Assembly: GCA_027704905.1 (NCBI GenBank)
Contig: CM051019.1
Coordinates: 24,176,038 to 24,240,037 of the forward strand
Length of the DNA stretch: 64,000 bases
Origin: Muraenolepis orangiensis
Taxonomy: Eukaryota; Chordata; Actinopteri; Gadiformes; Muraenolepididae
Direction of reading: 5' to 3'
A program made the position numbers and the translations under genes. Below are positions 30,953 to 41,804 of this stretch, in pieces (position 1 is the first letter of the stretch; each line of letters starts with the position of its first letter). The notes under the pieces are model-generated. The model ran no database searches. It was not told the DNA's origin and worked only from the letters and a program-made list of their open reading frames with translations.

Positions 30953-31673
30953 TTCATCTACCTCGGGTCGTGAGAGGGACAGTGGAGACTCGGTGACCTT
31001 AGGCCAACGCACTGTTATTATTATTTTTTGGTCAACGCACTGTAAATCCTTTCACTGTAATTTTGCACTGTAAATTCAATTTCACTTTTCACTTTTCACA
31101 TGTCACTTTTTCAGTATTCATCAGAGTTATTTATTAATATATTTGTAATGTTACGTGCATTCCTTGTTTGTGTTCCTACCTATTTTCTTTCTGTTTAAGG
31201 GGTTCTAGTGACACCTATAGGCCATTAGGTAAATGTTTCCTATTTTTCTTAATTACATCGAGATTCTCATTGGTTGTTAGAATTCATGTGGGTTGTTAGT
31301 CACGTGATCAGAGCAGCGCCATTTTCCAGAAAGCAAGCTAGTAATCAGCAATGTTCAAGGGCTTTCAATCTTGTTCCATCTGCCGGTGTGATCTTAAAAG
31401 AAGTTTTGTTTGTGAGTATATATTCGTTCATCTATGTATTTAGAGATTTTATGTGCTCATATTTGTTATATTTCGTAATATTTGTGTACTTTATTGATAG
31501 TTGCCCTTTGTATTGTTTACAGTTTCACACTTCAGTTACTTGACCATCTTTAATAAATGGACGTAGAAGTGCACGTCCGTAACGTACTTTGGGCTCATCA
31601 TTGAAGTCATCAAGTTGAAGGTGTTTAGCTATCTGGCGATGTGCGCCCTGCTACGTGCTCAGGTGCCAGAATA

Positions 31674-33176
31674 GTGAAAAAACAGCATCACGGCGGGTCC
31701 TACACAGCAGACACTCGTGAACAAGAAAATAAATCCATTAGTTGGATATTCCAGAAGTTACCATCCTCCCTCCAAGAAAAATGGATCTCTCGAGGGAGTA
31801 ATTACAAGCTACACCACCAGGTACATTTCCCACCGTTCGCCTACTTCGCCGACTTCGTCAGCAGAGAAGCCTACATCCGCAACGACCCAAGCTTCTTTCT
31901 GTCCTCTTCAGCTGCTACAGCAATGAAGCCAGACGACGCAGTGAAGACGAGTAGCCCCAGACGCTTCGTCTCCTCGCACAAGACGGAGGTCTCTTCTACG
32001 TCCGACTCTGACACTACAGAGACCCCCAGCGCTAGGCCGGATGCCAGTAGCCAATGTCCTATCCACAAAATGCCTCACCCCCTTAAATACTGCAGAGGCT
32101 TCAGAAGCAGAACCATCGAAGAACGCAAGGCATTTCTTAAAGAAGCCGGCTTATGTTTTAGATGTTGTTCAAGCAAACATCTCGCCAAAGAGTGTAAAAT
32201 TGCAATCCAGTGTAAAGAGTGCAACAGTGACAGACACATAGCAGCTCTTCACCCCGGACCAGCCCCGTGGAATAGCTGGACCCACGAGCCAGTGGATGGT
32301 AGGGAGTCAGATTACGGCAGGGAGGAGAAGGGTGAGCCATCTCCTACTGTAAACAACAAGTGTACGGAGGTCTGTGGAGGAAACAGCCCACGCTCCTGCT
32401 CTAAAATCTGCCTTATCACAGTGCACCCCAAGGGACAACCGGGAAAGACAGTGACACTCTATGCTATTCTCGACGATCAGAGCAACCGGTCACTTGCCAG
32501 ATCTGAGTTTTTTGACCTCTTTGACCTCAAGGGCACAAACGCTCTATACACACTCCGGACGTGTGCCGGTCTCACTGAGATGTCTGGAAGGAGAGCCACG
32601 GGCTTTGTCGCACAACCTTTGGATGGAAGTCTCAACATAAATCTCCCGACTCTCATAGAGTGCAACTACATTCCCGAAGACAGGTCAGAGATACCTACCC
32701 CGGAAGTGGCAAAGCATCACACTCACCTCAAGGCCATTGCTAAACACATCCCACTACTCGACCCAGAGGCTCAGATCCTACTTCTCCTTGGCCGCGACAT
32801 CCTACAGGTGCACAAAGTAAGAGACAAGCGTAACGGACCTAATAATGCACCATATGCCCAACGCTTGGATCTCGGCTGGGTCATCATCGGGGAAGCCTGC
32901 TTAGGCGCAGCACACAAATCAAAGGATATAAGTGTGTTCCGTACTCACATTCTCGAGAACGGACGCCACTCTCACTTCACGCCCTGTACAAACCATCTCA
33001 CTCTGAAAGAGAAACTCACAGTGAATGGTCCTGCAATCCCCTCAAGCTCACAGCCGCTTGTGTTCCAGCACCATGCATTGAGGGGGACTCCTTGGGAAGT
33101 AATATCTTCCAACGCACTGAGGATGACAACAAGTTTGCCCCCTCTATCGAGGACAAGCAGTTCATTGAGCTGGTGA
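31674..33176 (+). pseudogene. BEL/Pao Gag-protease open frame
   Basis: An open frame runs to 33176. It has an arginine/serine-rich Gag region and a zinc-knuckle-like block (CPIHKMPHPLKYC, CFRCCSSKHLAKEC, CKECNSDRHIAALH). A retroviral-type aspartic protease follows (TLYAILDDQSNRSLA, then ILLLLGRDILQVHKV), the arrangement of Pao peptidases. The start codon is not obvious, since the frame opens from within the LTR. The frame shifts just before the RT domain. Confidence 0.7.
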
Positions 33177-33756
33177 ATAAAGAGATGTTCATCGATGAAG
33201 GAAACAGCTGGGTAGCTCCGCTCCCCTTCCGCACGCCAAGACCACGTCTACCTAAGAACAGAGAGCAAGCTCTGAGTCGCTTTAACTCTCTTTGCCGTAC
33301 TCTCGAAAGAAAGGCTGAGATGAAGCAACACTTCCTCACCTTCATGCAACGGATCCTCGACCAGGATCACGCAGAGTTGGCTCCATCCCTTCTTACTCCA
33401 GCTACGATTCTGTCTCAGAAGTCTGTAGTCCTCCTCCTCCAGGGAGCTTCATTGATGCAGATCTACACCGTCAACAATGGAGAAGAGTCCAGCACTTGGC
33501 CAACACCTTTTGGGTGAGGTGGAGGCGGAAGTATCTCTCTACACTCCAGAGTCGCTCCAAGTGGCAGAAGAGCCATCCTAATGTCAAGGAAGGAGACCTA
33601 GTGCTTCTTCGAGACACTCAGGTTCAGAGAAACCAGTGGCCGATGGCTTTGGGGACAAAGGCCTTCCCTGCAAGCGATGGCAAGGTCAGAAAGCTAGAGC
33701 TTAAAGTCACCAGAGGGGGATTTCCAAGACCTTCCTCCGCCCCATCACTGAGGTGA
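33092..33756 (+). pseudogene. BEL/Pao RT start fused to integrase C-terminus
   Basis: The first frame (33092-33517) reads FQRTEDDNKFAPSIEDKQF through HAELAPSLLTPATILSQKS. Here an RT-beginning sequence jumps directly into late integrase sequence. The second frame (33496-33756) has ANTFWVRWRRKYLSTLQSR, KEGDLVLLRDTQ and DGKVRKLELKV, the conserved C-terminal domain of Pao integrases. The join implies deletion of RT, RNase H and the integrase core. Confidence 0.7.
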
Positions 33757-34679
33757 TGGTGCTCACGTCCACCTAGGGTTATATAGCCTATTAACTTCCA
33801 GATGTTTAGTCTTTAATAGTGGTATTGTGTTAAATACCAGGCAGGGAGTGTAATGTTACGTGCATTCCTTGTTTGTGTTCCTACCTATTTTCTTTCTGTT
33901 TAAGGGGTTCTAGTGACACCTATAGGCCATTAGGTAAATGTTTCCTATTTTTCTTAATTACATCGAGATTCTCATTGGTTGTTAGAATTCATGTGGGTTG
34001 TTAGTCACGTGATCAGAGCAGCGCCATTTTCCAGAAAGCAAGCTAGTAATCAGCAATGTTCAAGGGCTTTCAATCTTGTTCCATCTGCCGGTGTGATCTT
34101 AAAAGAAGCTTTGTTTGTGAGTATATATTCGTTCATCTATGTATTTAGAGATTTTATGTGCTCATATTTGTTATATTTCGTAATATTTGTGTACTTTATT
34201 GATAGTTGCCCTTTGTATTGTTTACAGTTTCACACTTCAGTTACTTGACCATCTTTAATAAATGGACGTAGAAGTGCACGTCCGTAACGTACTTTGGGCT
34301 CATCATTGAAATCATTGGATCAAGTTGAAGGTGTTTAGCTATCTGGCGATGTGCGCCCTGCTACGTGCTCAGGTGCCAGAATAATATTATTACTGCCAAT
34401 TTGCACTATACGTATTGTTGTGTATTGTATATACCTACGTATTACTGTAATAATACTGTAAATTGTGCAATTTATCTATTCATCTATCAATACATTTAGA
34501 TTTCATTTAGAGTTATTTTTGTTATATTTAGTTTATACTAGTTTTGTTTAGTTAGTTGTTGTTATTTAGTTTTTAGCTTAGGTATTAGTATATTTGTGTG
34601 TGCATTTATTCCCCCTGTGTCAACTGTTGCACATTAATTTCCCTCGGGATAAATAAAGTTTCTTGAATCTTGAATCTTA

Positions 34680-35211
34680 CCTTGTCTAATTGCTAATGAC
34701 CTCACCTGGGGTATATATACTCTGACTATCCTTTACCCTGGTGTGAGGTTTTTATGTCGTACTGCACGTTGTTCACGTTACGTCGGACATTCTGGACGGA
34801 CATCGCCACGCTGATGTCCCGGATATCCAGATCCTGTACCTATCCCGCGTCACCCGCCTGTCTCGCGTTACTCTGGTCGATAGCGCCCCGGTAATTATAA
34901 TTACTTGTCTGGTACGTGTCGCTATTCCGACCTCCCGGTATCGAGACTTCTGGCTCATCCCTGGTCTTCCGTCTGTCTGGTACCTGTCGCTACTCGACCT
35001 CCGGTTACGCAGACTCCTCCCCTGTCCCGGACTACTCGCCGGTCTACTACCTGCCGGTACTCCGTGGATCGACCTCCCGGTACCCAGACCCCTGGACTGT
35101 CCCCGTTTTCCCTTGTGTGTTGTGTTTGCTTTGAATAAAGCCTTGCGTATCGCTCCACTGTGTCTTGGTCTGCATTCTGGGTCCCACCGACCAATCCCAC
35201 TCGTGACAACA
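34680..35211 (+). mobile_element. LTR-like fragment, type shared with 46700-47149
   Basis: ACCTCACCTGGGGTATATAT (promoter-like TATA) near the start, AATAAAGCC near 35133, and GTATCGCTCCACTGTGTC then CTCGTGACA at the end. The same order occurs at 46700-47149. It looks like a solo or truncated LTR with promoter and poly(A) signal; the family is unassigned. Confidence 0.5.
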
Positions 35212-35219
35212 TGGTCACA

Positions 35220-36300
35220 GTCCACCTCCTTCAGAGAAACATTCTCCTGGAGATCTATCAGCTCGGTTTGCAGAGATGAAACATTTGCCCACAGGAAGAT
35301 GCTCTGTGCCTCTCTTGAGAATTCTTGAACATTCTTCACCAGAAATGGAGATCCAATACAGAGCAAGACTTGCTTACACAGACTGAAATCATCAAAACTG
35401 TTTAGAAAAAGTGTTGTGACTCTGTTATGTCACTCCTGAGGATCTCCAACTTTCTTTGGAAGGAAGGTGTTGCTGACATCAGGTCACAGACTGTTGTCTT
35501 GGCCTTGGAGTTGAGCTCATTTAGATGAGAGGTCACATCCATCAAAAAGGCCACACACTTCATATTTTCAGAATGTCATCATAAGCTGCACTGACCTGTT
35601 GTGAGTGTGTGAGAGAGATTGACACACACACTTTTCTTTACTATGAATTTTCTATTACTATTATTATTTACTATTAATTTAGCCTAATGTTAACTACTCA
35701 CACACAGCAAAATAAGAGTAAACCTCAGTCTGTTTAATACAGATGACTGGCCATCATACAATGCAACCAAGAGTCATAAACTTACCTTTGTCAGAAAAGC
35801 ACGCAAAAGGCAGTGCTGAAGTGCTGAGGAGGCTAGTTCACAAGCTTCATAATTGTCTCCATGACATCTGATTATTATTTTCCAAGATTGGCACACAGCA
35901 CTGACTGGTCAATGATGCAGTGGTCTGACAGCAGGTCTGGATGGTGCTCTTTCATGTGCTGAACAGCCATCTTCTTTCTCTCATCAGTTCCAATGGACAC
36001 CACAGTCTTGAGGTCAATTCCCATTTCATTCAGTGGCCATAGAGGGGTTTGAGGCCTAATATGTCCTCACAAAACGTTCCCTTTGCCTCACTTTAACCAA
36101 ACAAAGACGCATAGCTGGGCATTGTCAGTGGATTCATCAACATCCAGTGAAATTCACTCTGAATTTTTGATCTATCATCTGTTCTCCTGGTTGTAGTGGA
36201 GTTCGATAAGTGTATCTTCTTAATTTTTTACATCTCCTGTTTCTCCTTACCCTCCAACAAAGCCTCAGTTCCTTCAGTCATGCACTCCTTCACTACTTCT
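35220..36300 (-). pseudogene. hAT-type transposase remnant (ZBED/GTF2IRD2-like)
   Basis: On the minus strand, broken frames resemble the hAT transposase family that also gave rise to ZBED and GTF2IRD2-like proteins. The visible pieces are EMGIDLKTVVSIGTDERKK, HCIIDQSVLCANLGK, SIFLWANVSSLQTELIDLQE. Several stops interrupt it. The matching terminal repeat may be at about 37560-37645. Confidence 0.55.
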
Positions 36301-36429
36301 GATTGAGAAAAGGGCATTGTCATAGATCTGACTAACAGTCTGTTTGTGGTTGACAGTAAGATTGAACTGAGTACGTCTGGAGATACTGCTGTTTCAATTT
36401 GACACAGTGAACCACCATATTCGGTTAGG

Positions 36430-37295
36430 TATAGGTCTGTGTCAGAACCACGCCGACTGACTACTGGGGTTCCACAAGGATCGGTCCTGGGTCCTCTTCT
36501 CGTATCCCTCTACACAACGTCCCTTGGTTCTGTTATCCACTCACTATGACTTATCCTACCACTGCTATGCTGACGACACCCAACTGGTCTTGTCGTTTCC
36601 CCACCAGGAAACACGCATTGCCGCGTGCCTAGCAGACATCTCAAAGTTGATGTCGATGCACCACCTAAAGCTCAACCTGGACAAGACTGAGCTAGTGTTC
36701 TTCCCGGCAAAGGGCTGTCCCCACCGAGACCTGGCTGTCACCATTGATGATGCTGTGGTGACATCTACTCGGACCGCAAGGAATCTGGGTGTGACCCTGG
36801 ATGACCAACTGTCGTTCTCGGCAAACATTGCATCGGTGACACGCTCCTGCAGATTCCTCCTCTACAACATCAGGAGGATTCGGCCTTTTCCTCACTGAAA
36901 AGGCTGCGCAGGTGCTCACGGAGGCTCTTGTCATCTCCCGTCTGGACTACTGCAACTTCCTCCTTGCTGGCGCCCCGGCATTTGCCATCAAGCCCCTGGA
37001 GCTCATTCAGAAAGCTGCAGCTCGCCTGGTGTTCAACCGCCCCAAGTACTCCCACACATCTACCCTCCGTCGGACTCTACACTGGCTACCTGTAGCTGCT
37101 CGCATCCAGTTCAAGACCTTGGTGCCTACAGCCTACAGGGCAGTAAAGGGTACTGCTCCATCCTACCTCCAGGCAATGGTCAAGGCCTACATCCCAACCC
37201 GTTCACTTCGCTCGGCTTCTTCGGGCCGTTGTTGAAACACACTATTGTAAGTCGCTTTGGATAAAAGCGTCTGCTAAATGACTGGAATGTTATGT
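36430..37295 (+). pseudogene. LINE reverse transcriptase 3' fragment
   Basis: After TTGVPQGSVLGPLL and a frameshift, the frame 36524-36898 has YHCYADDTQLVLSF (RT motif C YADD), HLKLNLDKTELVFFP and TARNLGVTLDDQLSFS. The frame 36912-37235 has ISRLDYCNFLLAGAP and LHWLPVAARIQFKTL. The 3' tail TAAGTCGCTTTGGATAAAAG + CGTCTGCTAAATGACTG is the widespread L2-group tail shared with teleost SINEs. It is inserted within the hAT remnant. Confidence 0.75.
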
Positions 37296-37559
37296 AATGT
37301 ACTGCTGTTTAAAATAGCTGTGATTCATAGTGGCATTTCTCTGTCTTCTTTGAATTCTCGGTTCTTTTGATTCCGTGTGCATGTCCCTGACTAACAGTGA
37401 CAACTAATTGACATAACAATGACGCTGCGCTTCTGATTGGGGGGAAACCTCGCCCCTCCCCCTCCCTAATGCAACAATGGGAGCGTTAGACTTTCACTTT
37501 CATGGAAGTAAAAACAAAAGTTAATTTACTAAATATAATGTATAATATAATTTACTAGA

Positions 37560-37645
37560 CATCTTATGTGAAACGGGGTCCAGTCCGGATTGATTTGCAG
37601 TTCGGTCCGGATCCGGACCTTGGTCCGGAGTTTGAGAAGCCCTGC
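37560..37645 (-). mobile_element. hAT terminal region
   Basis: On the minus strand it begins GCAGGGCTTCTCAAACTCCG followed by GGTCCGGATCCGGAC palindromes, a classic hAT end. Probably the start of the element whose transposase debris is at 35220-36300. Confidence 0.5.
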
Positions 37646-37656
37646 TGTATAGACTA

Positions 37657-38420
37657 TATCATTGATAGACTATTTTTATAGACTGTATTTATATACTGTA
37701 GTTATAGACTGTATTTATATACTGTAGTTATAGACTGTATTTATACACTGTATTTATAGACTGTATTTATAAACTGTATTTATAGACTATATTTATGAAA
37801 TGTATTTATAGACTGTATTTATATATTTTATTTATAGACTATATTTATAAACTGTATTTATAGACTATATTTATGAAATGTATTTATGAACTGTATTTAT
37901 ATATTTTATTTATAGACTATATTTAGAAACTGTATTTATACACTGTATTTATAGACAATATCTATACACTGTATTTATATACTGAATTTATAGACTATAT
38001 TTATGAAATGTATTTATAGACTGTATTTATATACTGTTTTTATGAACTGTATTTATAGACTATATTTATAAAATGTATTTATATACTGTATTTATATACT
38101 GTATTTATATACTGTAGGGGATGCAAGGAACGTAATTCACCAGGCAAAGGGTGTGTTAGGGGTAATGGGGCACGGTCCCTTTAAGCAGGTGTTTGGCGTT
38201 GGGCTTAAAGATGACAGCCAGGTTGGTGTGTAAGGTTTTGATGTTTGGAGTTGTAGCTGAGGAGTGCAGCTCAACATGACGAGAGGATATGCAAATAAAT
38301 GACACACGGATTTGTGTTGTCAACCAAAGAAACTGTGTCATTGTATTCCACAAGTTCCTACAATACTATATTTTATGAAATGTATTTATATACTGTATTT
38401 ATATACTGTATTTATGAACT
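37657..38420. repeat. 13-bp AT-rich minisatellite, split by a solo LTR
   Basis: Units of the form ATAGACTGTATTT (13 bases) run from 37657 to 38112 and resume at about 38367-38420. The interruption is the solo LTR at 38113-38362. Confidence 0.9.
38113..38362 (+). mobile_element. Solo LTR, 250 bp
   Basis: Starts TGTAGGGGATGC and ends AAGTTCCTACA, so the ends TGTAGG/CCTACA are complementary. ATAC is duplicated at 38109-38112 and 38363-38366. AATAAA lies near 38296. The target is the 13-bp minisatellite. Confidence 0.85.
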
Positions 38421-38750
38421 GTAAAGCACCTGCCATTTCTCTACAAATGTTTTAACAGTGAAAGCAACTAATAATCTAAATACTGCTACAACTACAATTT
38501 AAAATGCATAAAATCCTCAAAAATTGACATTTGTATACATTTTTAACAAAGAACAAAAACAAGCTTTTTGAATTGAGGTTCAGGGATTCAAATCCAAGGG
38601 AAGGAAATACAAGAGCAGACAGACTCTGTCCCAACTGAGCAGATAATGAGATGAAAGAAACTGAGTGGGCCGATCACATGCCTGTATAAAAGCCAGCATT
38701 ATTATTATTTAGTTCTAGCGTCACATCGCGTGCGTATACAATCAAAGCTA
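38421..38750. other. No gene seen
   Basis: AT-rich sequence. On the minus strand about 38575-38645 has A-box-like and B-box-like words (see rejected list), too weak to call a tRNA. Confidence 0.4.
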
Positions 38751-40307
38751 CACTGAAAAAACTGATTCGGACCCCTTTTAAATGTTACATGTTTTAATCT
38801 AGCCTTTTTTAATCGATTTTAATGTGTTATTGCATCTTTCTTATCATTTTTAATTAATCTTAACATATATTTTCACTGTTTAAAACAAGTTCATTTCATT
38901 CATTTAAAAGTAACTTGAAAAAAACATGTACAATTTAATTTCCACACTACTGTCCTGTCTGCGCATGTGCAGACACGCCCCTTTTCCCGCACAAATTTGT
39001 ACTTCAACTTCGTACTTTTCCACTCGGAAGGACTGCATGCGTAGCTCCTAGCTGTCGCCCGGTGAATATCCACGGCTCTCCGTTTTAAGTAAGTAGCTAA
39101 TTTATATCCTTGGGTGTATTATATTATACTTAAACAGGTAGCTAACATTAACGCCATCGACTGTGTGTTTTGATAGATTACTATTAGCAAACGTTAACAT
39201 AGGCTACAGCAGCTAGCTAACGGTTGGCCTAGCTTAGTTGTGTAGTAATGTTTAAGTAACGTAATTGAAGTGTAACATGCATCGTTAACATAAGATAACT
39301 TGATTAAGTTAAATACATGGTCAATTAAATCTGTCTTGTTAAACTTTCTTATTAGTTTGTTGCTAATACAAGTTGAATGTTAATTGCCTGTCACTATGGC
39401 TTTTTTGTAGCGTCACCTTCCCCGCTGCCCCGGCTTGTATGCTGGCCTTGCCTACTGTGTTCCTGAAACGACTTTAAGTATGTTTTTTTTTTTTAAACGT
39501 ATTCTTGTGTGATAATATTAGGACAAAACGAAACTCCGACGTTATCGGTGTTTTTATCGGTACTGGAGACATTTAAAAAGTATGTCGTATGTATTATTGC
39601 TACATAAACATTATATTGCAGTCTTAGTGTCGCCAACTCCGTTTCTAATATGCAATAATGATGTATTTTCGATCTTTCCAATCCAGACAGGAGATCTCTC
39701 TCCCCCGTCGGTGTGCGAGGGGCCCCCACACACAGACGCTGCTGCTGCTACATGCAGCACACACACGGCGGAGAGAACTAGGCCCCGTCCACACGGCGAC
39801 GTTTTTAGGTGAATAAGCTAAAGTATAGTATTGTTTGGGCCGTCCGTCCACACGATACAATACGATAAACGCCCGAATACGATAAACTTTGAATAGGGGT
39901 CCCAGAGTGGGAACGTCCGGCAACCCACCCGCTGCGTTGCGGTGTGGACGCGCGATAACGATGACGTCATAGCCCCGCCTCTCCGTGCTCACTGCTTGCC
40001 CCCGCGTCTGATTGGCTGCTTTATGTGTATTGTGTGGCAGCGTTACAGCGCCTCTACAGGCCCGGCCATAGGTACTACATTGTTACAGCGTTTGCCCTGT
40101 GGACGGAACACTTGTTGGTACCGTTTTACTTGATAGAAAATAGTCCAGCAGTAAATAAATAAGATAATAAAATATTCCTGAAAATGAATTGCATATTTAT
40201 CTGTCCACTCCTACCTTCTTAATCTGCCTTTTCTAGTAATATTAAATATTCTAGTCATTAAAATTACATATATTTAATAAATACATGTTTTTTCTTTAAA
40301 TATACAG

Positions 40308-40618
40308 GACATCGAAGGAGGTGACTTCATCAGACACCTGCAGGAATCCACCATGGGCATATATGTCATCAGCAAGGAGGGTGGAGAACCTGGACATTAT
40401 GATGACGTTGGGAAGGACTAATCCTTCTGGACAACATCAGATCTGTAGCCCGAGCTTGTGCCATCATGCTGGGAGTCATCTATACGCTGAACTTGTCTTA
40501 CCCCAAAGAGCTAAGATATTACTATGAATTCATTCAAAAAGTGCTCTTAAAAATGGATGGTGAAAGGCTTTCCCCCAAAGTCCTTGGACTGAAGAACAAG
40601 GTTACATTGTCTGTTTAA
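40308..40618 (+). pseudogene. SAMD3-like terminal exon, frameshifted
   Basis: After atatacag it reads DIEGGDFIRHLQESTMGIYV then ISKEGG. A frameshift at about 40410-40425 is followed by SVARACAIMLGVIYTLNL, SYPKELRYYYEFIQKVL and SPKVLGLKNK, with TAA at 40616-40618. This aligns by eye with the last exon of the copy in 14615-19949 (GLTYALDLRYPKNLKYSF...KVQRLK). Upstream exons are not recognised, so the gene is a remnant. Confidence 0.6.
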
Positions 40619-40636
40619 AGCTGTTTAAATCACATG

Positions 40637-40678
40637 CGTTATGTTATGTTATGTTATGTTATGTTATGTTATGTTATG
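40637..40678. repeat. (TTATG)n microsatellite
   Basis: Eight consecutive GTTAT/TTATG pentanucleotides just downstream of the SAMD3-like stop. Confidence 0.95.
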
Positions 40679-40974
40679 GCATGATTGATTAGTGTTTCCA
40701 CTGTACTTTGTTGCGTTCGTGTAAGATAATAAAGTACTAGTTGTTTAAAAATATTTTGTTTGTTTTATTTTAATATATTGAAAGTAATGTTTAATTAAAT
40801 TCAACTTAAAGTTTGTATGTAGAAGTTAAACTATTGAATTGATCTGAATGTACAAAAAGAAAAAAGGTTACGTTACATAATCCATTTTAATATACTGAAC
40901 ATGGGTTTAGTTGGAATTTCTCAAGAAATTAGAGTAAATTCTACACAACATAGTTGAGCTGAAATGATCAATAT

Positions 40975-41090
40975 AATTAAGTTGAAATTACTCCAAAAAA
41001 ATAAGTTGAAATTACTCCCAAAAAATAAGTTGAAATTACTCCCAAAAAATAAGTTGAAATTACTCCAAAAAAATAAGTACAGTGTACTTA
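40975..41090. repeat. Subterminal tandem repeat of transposon copy 2
   Basis: Four copies of an AAGTTGAAATTACTCC unit spaced by A-runs (period about 23-24), 90-200 bases inside the right terminus. Confidence 0.85.
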
Positions 41091-41511
41091 AAAAATATAT
41101 CTGGATTTAGATAAATTTGTTTCGTGCAATCACTTACCTTAATAAAATTAAGTAAATTCAACATAACATTTTTTTCAGTGTATATATTAGTAGTCCTAGT
41201 TATCCATCACTCTCACGCTCCGTCGTACTTAAACACACTTGCATAACTGCATCTGTATATATTCCCCCGGCTGGTTAGGCCACTGATTGAGTGTGATTCC
41301 GACGCTGAACGCCCGAGATTATTGTATTCATATATTATTGTCACACAAAAAAAAAAATATATATATATATAGGCTACTGTGCACTAATTGGGAATAAGTA
41401 AGTGGATCATTTCAATGTACCGCGTGATGGCTTTAGGGGGAAAAATAAATAAACTAATCACTCTAAACTAACTTGAGAGGAACAGAATGCATGGTCATCA
41501 AAGTGGATGCC

Positions 41512-41512
<1 letters not shown>

Positions 41513-41568
<56 letters not shown>
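41513..41568. repeat. (CA)n microsatellite
   Basis: Uninterrupted CA repeat immediately left of the solo LTR; its last ACAT is the LTR target duplication. Confidence 0.95.
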
Positions 41569-41804
41569 TGTGGCACGCACCCGTTGGCAGAGGGAGGACA
41601 ACAGCGGTTGCGGGTGTAACAAATTGTTTTATTTACTTAAACAGGTGGGGGTAGGGGGGAAAGGGGATAACGGTAAATCAAAAAGGTCCTCCCGGTTGGG
41701 GTACCGTCTCTCTCTTTCTTGGTTGGCCCTGGGTAGCCGTCCTGGGCCGGGGCTCGGGGGTGTTGGTCCGCCTCCTGGGGCTCCCGTTAGGGCAGCAACA
41801 CCGC

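Larger units (their letters stand above)
26661..31364 (+). repeat. 2.35-kb near-perfect tandem duplication
   Basis: Unit 1 26661-29012 and unit 2 29013-31364, period 2351-2352. The junction joins BEL LTR sequence (CAAGGGCTTT) to LINE sequence (CTGTGTGGATAG), with CTT/CTTT microhomology. The only difference I noticed is a G-run of 9 versus 8. Confidence 0.9.
31144..34383 (+). mobile_element. BEL/Pao LTR retrotransposon, internally deleted
   Basis: LTRs at 31144-31673 (530 bp) and 33849-34383 (535 bp) start TGTAATGTTACGTG and end GTGCCAGAATA. They differ mainly by an insertion of about 5 bases (ATTGGATC in the right copy). The target duplication is ATATT. Internal sequence encodes Gag zinc knuckle and protease, then a fragment of early RT, then the integrase C-terminal domain. 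RT and integrase catalytic cores are deleted, so it depends on other copies. It is inserted in the LINE 3' untranslated region, so it is younger than that LINE. Confidence 0.85.
25444..34679 (+). mobile_element. L2-type LINE, interrupted by a tandem duplication and a BEL/Pao insertion
   Basis: The 5' untranslated region begins at about 25444 and the long ORF is 25581-28601. After it come 3' untranslated sequence, a partial BEL LTR (28793-29012), a second copy of the ORF 3' half (29013-30952), and a BEL/Pao element at 31144-34383. The LINE 3' end is at 34384-34679 with TTGAATC repeats. Comparison with the uninterrupted copy at 54311-55826 shows the insertion site and the ATATT duplication. Clade called L2/CR1 group from the RT signature and tail. 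Confidence 0.75.
38751..41180 (+). mobile_element. CACT-terminated DNA transposon carrying a SAMD3-like exon, copy 2
   Basis: Left end CACTGAAAAAACTG at 38751 and right end TTTTTTTCAGTG to 41180, with TA outside both ends; length 2430. Subterminal sequence differs from copy 1, so it is a separate family. Inside are a GC-rich candidate first exon ending near 39089 (CGTTTTAAG|taagt), a MITE-like insert with GGCCCCGTCCACACGG at about 39780-40110, the SAMD3-like exon at 40308, and tandem repeats near the right end. No transposase was recognised. Confidence 0.6.

Noticed and set aside
34773..35366. 197-codon minus-strand frame
   Set aside because: It crosses the boundary between an LTR-like fragment and a hAT remnant. 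Only its first part resembles transposase, and the rest is antisense LTR sequence.
38575..38645. tRNA-like gene on the minus strand
   Set aside because: CTGCTCAGTTGGGACAG and GGATTTGAATCCC resemble A and B boxes, but no acceptor stem or anticodon arm can be folded convincingly. Possibly a SINE scrap.
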